From Trachythela sp. YZ-2020 (lineage: Eukaryota > Cnidaria > Anthozoa > Malacalcyonacea > Clavulariidae): 64,000 nucleotides of DNA. Position numbers and translations under genes: made by a program. Numbering within the stretch: the stretch's first letter is position 1; every line of letters starts with the position of its first letter. The DNA lies in the NCBI GenBank assembly GCA_016169945.1, contig JADLSH010000388.1:1026001-1090000 (forward strand), given 5' to 3'. Below the pieces are notes generated by a model. The model did not search any database. It was not told the origin of the DNA and saw nothing but the letters and a program-made list of their open reading frames with translations. This document shows positions 56,217 to 64,000 of the stretch, in pieces.

Positions 56217-56284
56217 TTTTTACTATGGGTATTTGGGAGAAAATACCACATGTGGTATTTTCTCCCAAATACCCCTAGTAAAAA
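56217..56284. repeat. 34-bp-arm perfect-centre palindrome
   Basis: TTTTTACTATGGGTATTTGG... reads into GAGAAAATACCACA and back through TGTGGTATTTTCTC with no loop and one mismatch. Probably the core of a palindromic MITE. Confidence 0.85.
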
Positions 56285-56324
56285 TTGAGCAACGTCAATT
56301 GAGTAAAATTGAGGAAAAATTCAG

Positions 56325-57530
56325 AATGAATGAATGAATGAATGAATGAATGAATGAAAACTTTATTAAAGTGTCAATGTGTTTAGCTACAATAGCTAAT
56401 TGGGGACACTATTTACCTATCACTAACTTTCAATATAAAATTGTAGTCTACATAATTATATTACAAGATTTAAAATTAAAATAAATATTAAGTAGAAATA
56501 TCACTAAGTAATATATGTTTGCCCTATTTTAGTTAGAGCATAGTCCGCAGTTTTTGCATCCACCCTCCAACATGCTCTCCAGATCTTTCTTTCTTATGTT
56601 GCTAATAAATGATTTCAAGTTGATATTTTCCCGCTCATGCGTTTCTAACCTGGACCACAAATAAGGTCCGTAGTATCTGATTAGAATGTTTTCCATGTCT
56701 TACACTTTTAAACCTAGGTAGATCGAAGTCCGCATTACGCAATTCGTAACGCTGTTCTTTTTGTTTAAATAGTTCTGTTATATGCGGCGGAGCTAGATTG
56801 TTCTTTACCTTGTACATTAGAACAGCGATGTCCTGGAGTCTTCTGTTATATAATATCGGAAGTTTAGCTCGACAAAGTAACTCATTATAAGTAAGATTGT
56901 TGGTGTTAAATACTGCTTTCAAGGCTTTTTCCTGTACTCTTTCTAATTTTTTTCTGTCCGACACTTTACAAAAGTTCCAGACAAGATGACAATAAAAAAT
57001 TATGTTAAATGAGGGAGGATCGCTGATTTGTACAGTTTTAATTTGGCAGTCATCGGAATGAGCTTGCGTAGTCTCATTATCACTCCCACTTTCTGACTAC
57101 ATTTAGTACAGATATCACTAATGTGTTTACTGAAATCAATGGTGTTATCAAAGTTGACTCCTAGTATTTTGAGGTAATCTGAGCATGCAATATTATGATC
57201 ATCAATTCTTAAGGCGAAGTCATCATGACTGCTAGCATTGGATTTCGATTGATTAGGACTTAATTTCATTGTCTGGTATTTTTTATAGTTGGGTTTAAGA
57301 AAATTTTCTTTATACCAGTCAGACGCAATATCGGTCTCCATGGCCAACTCGTTTTCAATGCTCTTAATTTGGTTACCAACTTTATATAACTGATGGTCGT
57401 CGGCATACATATGTAAGTTTGACTTTCTTACCGTCATGGCCATGTCATTTTGGAATATGTTCCAAAGTAACGGTCCAAAAGACGATCCTTGTGGGCATCC
57501 CCTCACTACATCTTTCCATTCGTAACTGAA
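56325..57530 (-). pseudogene. 5'-truncated LINE (second, distinct family)
   Basis: The minus strand starts in RT block 4 (YEWKDVVRGCPQGSSFGPLL), continues LHMYADDHQLYKVG, NFLKPNYKKYQTMKL and YLKILGVNFDNTIDFSKHI, has a frameshift near 57000, then RKKLERVQEKALKAVFN and YNRRLQDIAVLMYKVKN to about 56635. The 3' tail is (TTCA)n, seen as GAAT repeats at 56325-56357. The sequence is clearly different from the LINE at 47656-52297. Confidence 0.88.
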
Positions 57531-57768
57531 AAACAGGAATATTATAAATTCATTCGTGTATAATTCAGATATACTCGTAGACAACAGACGATTGCTCAAC
57601 GAAGTCCTCATGATTTGTTGACTCTTCCGCCTTTGTCTGTGATTCAAAGCTTTCACTATCTGACATTTTTTCAAAGTTTTTAAGGCGAAATATAAAAGCT
57701 CGCGATTTGTGATATTTTGTTGTTTTCATTTGGCGGTTGAGTTGCGTAAAACTACCTGAAAAATACAA

Positions 57769-57810
57769 GAACTTCGACGTTTCGACCGAAGGCCCTTCGT
57801 CTGGAAGTTA
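57769..57810 (-). ncRNA. Hammerhead-like ribozyme motif of the Penelope element
   Basis: On the minus strand: AACTTC-CAGACGA-AGGGCCTTCGGTC-GAAAC-GTC-GAAGTTC. The topology matches a minimal hammerhead with very short stem III. Core position U4 is A, as in the copy at 4471-4512, so self-cleavage may be lost. Confidence 0.45.
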
Positions 57811-58815
57811 CAGTAGTAGAGTGGGTCGGGGAAAAAGATGTGCTTTTATAGTGAATACAAAAGCGATCACGTGATAAAAAATAAGCCAATCATATGGATT
57901 TAATCAAAACAAACTCAAAATATGGAAATCACATTATAAAATATATTAGCATGTAAGGAGAAGCGAACAAAACAAGAAAGTGAGAAATTATGGAACTATG
58001 TATGAGATGAGGTGAGATCTGCTGATGGCAGGCATAAACAGATAGGAGTTAAATGTAAGAGAAGCGCTCATCAATGCCGTGAGGATGAATGGTGCCAAGT
58101 TGGGAAATGAGACGCATTTCTTGCTTTTTACGGCTATCATTGCTGCCAGAAATGGGACATAGAGCTCGAATTTTCACATCTGAAACACTGTGATTGTCAG
58201 TGTTAAGATGTCTGCCAACAGGTTGTTTAGCATCATTGTTTACGACAGCACGACGATGCTCACCAAACCTTATCCTTAAATATCTACCAGTTTCACCAAT
58301 ATAGAGTATGCCACATTTACTGCATGAAATACAGTAGATGAGATGAGAGGAGGTGCACGTGAAACGGTGCTTAATATTGTACTTAGATTTTGGTGCCGAA
58401 ATTGTAGTGGAAGAATCTATATACTCACAGGTTTTACACAGCTTCACATCACAAGGAAACGTGCCATTAGGTAACAACGAGTCCTGTGATAGAGAGCTCT
58501 GGACTAGGGTTTCACGGGAAACGAGACAAAGGGGTTATCGGTGAAAATGGAAGATGTTTCAGGGTCGTTTTTCAAGATATGAAAATTCTTCCTAATGACA
58601 TCCCTTACTTTAAAATTGAAGGAATGGTAACAAAGAACTAGGGGTATTTTGCTGTTGGGAACATTAGACACGGGTCTCTAAGGCCTTCGAAAGGGCAGTA
58701 TAAGAGAGGAGTTGGATAGCCGCGTTGGACAAAAAAGTTTCTCATTTCCTGACTTTTGGTATGTAAGTCCTCATCTTCACTGCAGAGGAGGAATCGTGGT
58801 CTTCCCGCAATGCAT
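57769..58815 (-). pseudogene. 5'-truncated Penelope-like element with GIY-YIG endonuclease
   Basis: The RT end (FLLCSEDEDLHTKSQEMRNF, FVQRGYP) lies near 58800-58700. The endonuclease follows at 58477-58049: CDVKLCKTCEYI, HLIYCISCSKCGILYIGETG, RIRFGEHRRAV and GRHLNTDNHS. GIY-YIG with the CCHH insert is diagnostic of Penelope-like elements, which prime at chromosome breaks. The 3' side ends in the hammerhead-like box at 57810-57769. Most of the RT is missing. Confidence 0.85.
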
Positions 58816-59942
58816 TGCGTCTCATTAATATTCACAATCGCGATTTCCGAGGAACGTTTGGTAAAAATTGTTGAAATATATTGCGATTTTTGGCTCTGAA
58901 GATCACGCTTTTTCGAAGGTATGTTTTTATGATTGTTTTGTTTAGTTATCTAACTAATGTATTTTTATCTTGTTTCGTATCTTTATAGCATTTTAGTTAT
59001 GCTAATCACGCATTGTATTTATACATGTTTCGGGTCAGTGGCACGCCACAAAAGTGCATGGCTTTGAAATATGCAGGAGCAAATTATACTTTTTAATGAG
59101 GAAACTAAAAAAATCACATCAGCAAATTCAGGAATGTTTACTCTTTCTATTGATACTTTAAAACATGAATTTGCTCCTTAAAACCGACTAGTAATCGCGG
59201 TTTGAAGATGGGGAATTTTTGCGATTTATTCTAACCCGATGGCTGGAATAGACCGTGTGGGAATAATTATAACGCGACGAAAACTACGGTATGAATAACT
59301 ATTATGATAAATTTTGAAACATACGCATATATGTTGCTGCTTGTTTTGAGTTCAATGTTACCTTTAAGTTAGGTATGGTTATATTTGACTGTATTTTTCC
59401 ATTTTATTATAGAGTTAAAGTATTTTGGGGTAAAATGGAATCTAATAATGGCGATGTTGTCATTGTTGATGAAGAAAATGATACTGCTAAGCGGGTATAC
59501 ACTTCTAAGGGTGATACGCAAGGGAAACTAGATAGAAAGACACGAAGACTTTCTCGTAGGGAAAACTCAACCTCCAGTCGAGCTTTGTTTAAGAGTCCTG
59601 GAACATCAAATGCAAAGGTACATGAAAATTATACAATCAGCAAACAATATTTGCACCAGTCAATGTATTAAAACCGCTGGCCCTCCAACCCCGGAGATAT
59701 GTGGGGATATTAGGCAGTTTACTTTATATGCCCCTTTCAGCAGGACATTAACTTTATATGCTCCTTTCAGCAGGACATTAGTTTTGTTTTGAATGTCATG
59801 AGAAATTATAGGCGAAGTTGGGTGGGGGATTTGATATAAAAACAAATCCAATTTATCTGATGACATCATAACAGGCATTTAAATACTTAGATTGAAAAAG
59901 CTGATAAAGGTGAGGTTTTATCCATTGACAAGGGTTTACATT

Positions 59943-61809
59943 AATAGTAATATAGGTACCGTTCGACCCCCTTTTTTAGGGAGGAGCAGGGGGGAGCACA
60001 TCATTAAAAATTCATTAATTATGTATTGACGTCATAATGATATGCAAGGCGAGTTTGGGCAAAACAGTCATTATGTTGAGTTCAGCATATTTTGTGTGCA
60101 AAGAATATGGGTTTGTTGTCGCGAGATTTATAAACTCCTTCAATCTCGTATCTAGTGAAGTATTTCTTTCTGAGTCGACCAATACTAATAAGTTTACAAA
60201 TTTTCAAGCGTTTATTTAGTAAAGCCTATATACATGCGAGATTTACAAGTATAGTTTTCATTGTCGTTTTGGCGTTAGAAACATAAATATTTTGATGCAT
60301 TTGTTGCTAATGTAAACTATAGACACAATAGCTTAACTCATTAAGGGATTAAGTCAAAAGGCTTGTTTGGGCGAAGCAATCATTAAGCTGAACCATCACA
60401 ATAGCTAAACGTCCCTATATATTTTGCCAAGCCGGTTGTGTTCCAAACACAGTTCTGGTTTCGACAACGAGTAAATATATTCTCGTATCTAATATCACCT
60501 TAAACGAAACGGCTTAGACAACTAATATAGCGACGCTTAACCTAGTAAAATATTATTGCCTTATGCGAAGTAATAACAAGCAGAAATATAGCTTTCTAAA
60601 ACGAGAAGATCTTAAAGTTTAATCGGCATAGCTAAGGTCTTCAGATAGAGAAATACAAATATATGTTTGCCAAGCGAATGTATAAACATAGTTTTTAAAG
60701 GGATTTAAACCTTACAAGTTTCAAGCGTTTTAGATGTAGCAGAGGATGAAAAGCAGTGATTTTTAAGCGAGATTTACGAGCATATACAAACATTGTATGT
60801 AAACACAATTCTATGCGTAGGTTTGTAAGTCATTTGTAAATCGTTAACGGCGATTTGAATAAATTGAGAATATTTAATTATAGGACGGGAAAATATTGTA
60901 CAATGTACATACAGCACACACATCGTTAACATCGTTTAACATCGTTAGTAAGGTCTGCTCCCAAGAGCATATCGTTTAGGAGTCTTTTATTTCTTTAAAG
61001 AGTTCTCATATTTTTTGTCTGTCTTCGGGTGATAATCTTGCAATATCTTCAGCTTTCATAGGAATATATTTTGGTCTCTCATGAAATAGTCTTTGTTTGT
61101 AACCTTCTCGTTGCTCTGGCGTCATCATTGCTAAATCTTTAGGTCTTCAATCTGAAAAGTCTACCCAATTAAATCTATTTTTAACCAAGTAAATAAAGTC
61201 TGCTCTGGGCATAGAACACAACCGGCTTGGCAAAATATATAGGGACGTTTAGCTATTGTGATGGTTCAGCTTAATGATTGCTTCGCCCAAACAAGCCTTT
61301 TGACTTAATCCCTTAATGAGTTAAGCTATTGTGTGTTCAGTTTACATTAGCAACAAATGCATCAAAATATTTATGTTTCTAACGCCAAAACGACAATGAA
61401 AACTATACTTGTAAATCTCGCATGTATATAGGCTTTACTAAATAAACGCTTGAAAATTTGTAAATTTATTAGTATTGGTCGACTCAGAAAGAAATACTTC
61501 ACTAGATACGAGATTGAAGGAGTTTATAAATCTCGCGACAACAAACCCATATTCTTTGCACACAAAATATGCTGAACTCAACATAATGACTGTTTTGCCC
61601 AAACTCGCCTTGCATATCATTATGACGTCAATACATAATTAATGAATGTTAATGATGTTGCACACTCTCATATGCTAATGTCATGCTCCCCCTATATTAT
61701 GTTAATGTACCATATGCTAATGATGTTTTAATTTTTAATGATGTGCTCCCCCCTTGCTCCCCCCTGCTCTCCCCTAAAATAGGGGGTCGAACGGTACCTA
61801 TATTACTAC
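59943..61809. mobile_element. Element with 500-600 bp inverted arms
   Basis: Arms 59943-60443 and 61214-61809 are near-identical inverted copies starting AGTAATATAGGTACCGTTCG. The right arm has about 95 extra bases (61645-61735). Possible 7-bp duplication TTACATT at 59936-59942 and 61810-61816. Both arms encode the same 60-residue ORF (60037-60219 on +, 61438-61620 on -). The loop carries an ORF remnant at 60974-61213. Family not identified. Confidence 0.82.
60974..61213 (-). pseudogene. Unknown ORF remnant in the loop of the long-TIR element
   Basis: Minus-strand reading SMPRADFIYLVKNRFNWVDF, stop, RPKDLAMMTPEQREGYKQRL, FHERPKYIPMKAEDIARLSP and EDRQKI stop ELFKEIKDS. Composition (repeated PEQ/PED acidic-basic helices) looks protein-like. 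I recognise no family. It may be cargo or a relict of the autonomous parent. Confidence 0.4.
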
Positions 61810-62577
61810 TTACATTGGCTGGTGCATACTAATACAACTATGTGTAAAATACAGTAGGAGTACTAAAACATATTTAAATGAAACATGTATTATAACGATT
61901 ATGTCTAGTAAATTATAGAGTAAATATAGAGCAGTACTAATCCTTACTGCTTGTTTTATAGTTTCCCAGCAGAAAGATTAGGCTGACTCCTACAAAGAAG
62001 TCCCCAGTAAAACATCATAAATGGACCTTTGAGGCAGATAAAGCGTTTATTGAATTCATATCAATTGCCAAAACAGATCCAAAATATGGACAAAGTTCTG
62101 CTGAAGAATGCCCACCATTTAATAATAACAACAGATTCTGGGATGATGCTGGCGAGCATATTCAATGCAGCACGTCTTCTAACATCATCCTGTCAAGTAC
62201 GTTTATATATACAGTAGTAAATTTGTGAGATTTCTTCATAGTTATGGATGTAACTACCTGAAAAGTTAAGTATAGAAAAAGTTCCTGCTAATAATGCCAT
62301 TTAGTTATTATAGACATCACTTGTGACTTGTGAATCAATTTTCTTTTTGTTTTGGCTTATGCATACCATTGCTTTATTCTGTTATTTCATGTCTTCTATA
62401 TAGATTGCTGTCTGCGAGGACGAGTAACTGTTCTATACAGGAAAAAGTTTGTGACATTGTAAAATGCTGAAATCCACTATGGTTTGACATTATCTGACAG
62501 TTTAGCAGAACTTGTGATTGATAGAAATTCTGGTAAATCAAAACCTGTCATGGAATCTGAGACAAGTAGTCAGGTAA

Positions 62578-62710
62578 TAGCACGACAACCACCACCAACA
62601 ACACCACTGCCACCAACAACACCACCGCCACCAACAACACCACCACCACCAACAATAACACCACCGCCACCAACAACCCCACCGCCACCAACAACCCCAC
62701 CAGCAACAAC
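62578..62710. repeat. (CCA/ACA)n-rich imperfect trinucleotide tract
   Basis: Reads as Pro-Pro-Thr-Thr repeats on + and Gly/Trp-rich on -. It is the likely site of the frame change in the SANT-like gene. Confidence 0.85.
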
Positions 62711-62976
62711 AAGAATGCTCAACCAACAGTGGAATGTGTGTTCAAGCTTGCCAGTCTTCTGGAAAATGATGATTAGAGAGGTTGTTGAACATACTGTTCC
62801 TGCACCTGGCTTTGGCACATAATGTAACATCTAATCCTGGCAATTTTTGTTCACTATCTATTAAAGCAATAGAACTGTTACAAAAGAACAACAAGAACAA
62901 TCTTTTGTATAAATTTGCCTTGGCATTGTGTAATACTAATCCTGTTACTGGTGAACCTGTATTTCCCATGGGTTGA

Positions 62977-64000
62977 GTAAGTATGAAAGATTTTTATTTG
63001 TAATGGGTTATAATGTACAGTAATTCTGCTTTGCAGCATGCTTCAATAAATGCACCATGATATTTTATCTTTCATGATAATATAAAGCAATTACAAGGCT
63101 AAACATAGATGCATCTCATAGTGCAGACTGTACAGTAAAGTAATTATAATGCATGTTTTGAACTTTATCAATATTTCATCAGTTTCATATTAACTTTTTT
63201 CAAATTGCACCATAAATATAGATTATGAACTATCATCTTAGTTTATACCATTGACATTAACGGGGAAAATTTAGGGTTTAAGTTTATTGTACGTACTCAT
63301 AAGTTAATTAGTTAACATGTAAATATTTAAAATTCTAGAGGTATAAATAATTTTATGACTCTAGACAATATTTTATACAGTAAGGTTAGGTAGGGGTAAG
63401 CACATTAAAAGCACCGTTTCCTGTTTTTCTAACCATATACTTTCCATGTATTTTGGTTAAATGAATTTCAGGTGATTTTTTTGAAAAATAAAAAATTATT
63501 TTCAATATCAATTTGACTGTGTCTGTATTTGCTTATAACCAATAACTTATGTTATGCCAGAAGTGCACCAGAACTGTATCTGGCTGGACTGAGTTATATA
63601 TTTAACCATTTATGGTTATGTCTCAGTTAATTTGCCTGATGTCGTGTCAGACAGGCATACACTTTCAATCACGGGGGACAGACCTTAGAAGTTTATTCTG
63701 TTAGATGCCTACTGTATGAACTCCAAAAATTCCAGTGCGCCCTCATCAGTCATCATATGCCATTAGATCACTATATATCGTTCTACAGTATTTGTGAAGT
63801 GACGAAAATAGCACATGGGTAGAATTACCCAAGCTCAGACAGTAAAATCATCTGGCATATCTAGTCGTATAACTCTGACATTCCTATCAACCAACGATAG
63901 TGTTTTTAGCTACTCTTTAGTATAGCAGTGTTAGTACTTTAGGCAGTGTTTTAGTTGTAAGTTTCTTTGGCTCGCATTTATAACTTCCAGATGAAGGTGT
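62977..64000. other. No gene recognised; right edge resembles Penelope repeat
   Basis: AT-rich without coding signature. The last bases (ATAACTTCCAGATGAAGGTG) resemble the start of the hammerhead-like box at 4471, suggesting that another copy begins at the window end. Confidence 0.4.

Larger units (their letters stand above)
59435..62976 (+). pseudogene. SANT/Myb-like cnidarian protein gene, probably decayed
   Basis: Exon 1 59435-59617 (MESNNGDVVIVDEENDTAKR to SNAK, phase 0). Exon 2 61962-62196 (basic RKIRLTPTKKSPVKH, then the SANT-like HKWTFEADKAFIEFISIAK and FWDDAGEHIQ). Exon 3 from about 62405 (RVTVLYRKKFVTL, in-frame TAA, NAEIHYGLTLSDSLAELV), a Thr-Pro repeat, then NAQPTVECVFKLASLLENDD in another frame and NNLLYKFALALC...GEPVFP at 62880-62976. 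The last blocks match the C-terminal part of a family expanded in cnidarians. One stop and at least two frame breaks argue for a pseudogene, though an unseen intron could explain part of this. Intron 1 holds the element at 59943-61809. Confidence 0.5.

Noticed and set aside
57565..57770. Host N-terminal exon (MSDSESFESQTKAEES) between LINE and Penelope remnants
   Set aside because: Only 33 residues from ATG, acidic and unremarkable, with no donor that links it to another exon.
60037..61620. Two 60-residue genes with identical products
   Set aside because: They are the same frame in two inverted arms; without family match they may be incidental ORFs.
62538..62830. Minus-strand Gly/Trp-rich ORFs
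   Set aside because: Shadow readings of the CCA/ACA trinucleotide tract.

Overview
The window looks like nuclear DNA from an early-branching marine animal, most probably an anthozoan cnidarian. It is AT-rich and intron-rich, and carries a short-chain collagen (C4-like) gene. It is full of cnidarian-type repeats: tRNA-derived SINEs, many small inverted-repeat elements, CR1/L2-like LINEs, a Penelope-like element and a short-LTR gypsy element. No bacterial-style operon, CRISPR array or rRNA gene is visible.

Region 1 (about 3.1-28.7 kb, + strand) is one long host gene, a long-chain fatty acyl-CoA synthetase (ACSL). I resolved 19 exons from protein similarity, splice sites and phase. They join to 1638 nt (545 codons plus stop) with no frame break. 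The first 130-150 residues of the family are not found and are probably encoded upstream of the window. Intron 4 (11 kb) holds a second complete gene in the opposite orientation: a four-exon, 370-residue, type II membrane-anchored short-chain collagen (12648 to 6904). The introns carry SINE pairs, MITEs, a 17-bp minisatellite and other dispersed repeats, several of them close to splice acceptors.

Region 2 (28.7-35.6 kb) has no recognisable host coding sequence. It holds a three-deep nest of palindromic MITEs (30547-31439, two levels with perfect 9-bp target duplications), a promoter-like CCAAT/octamer/TATA cluster with a downstream splice donor near 32.3-32.6 kb, and dispersed repeats that also occur near 8.8-11.3 kb in inverted orientation.

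Region 3 (35.6-58.9 kb) is a stack of transposable elements. An old reverse-transcriptase element on the minus strand (46.7 to 35.8 kb) was split first by a THAP-containing P-like transposon (42434-45967, 7-bp TSD) and second by a hAT transposon (37786-42187, 8-bp TSD). Next to it a gypsy LTR element (47588-56031, 5-bp TSD) carries a LINE (47656-52297) inside its 5' LTR. That LINE encodes a 2A-like motif and carries a hAT-like MITE (50968-51796, 8-bp TSD). A 5'-truncated second LINE and a 5'-truncated Penelope-like element with a GIY-YIG endonuclease follow.

Region 4 (59.4-63 kb, + strand) holds exons of a SANT/Myb-like cnidarian protein that now carries stops and frame breaks. Its first intron contains a 1.87-kb element with 500-600 bp inverted arms encoding the same 60-residue ORF twice. 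The last kilobase shows no gene and ends in a sequence resembling the Penelope-associated repeat.
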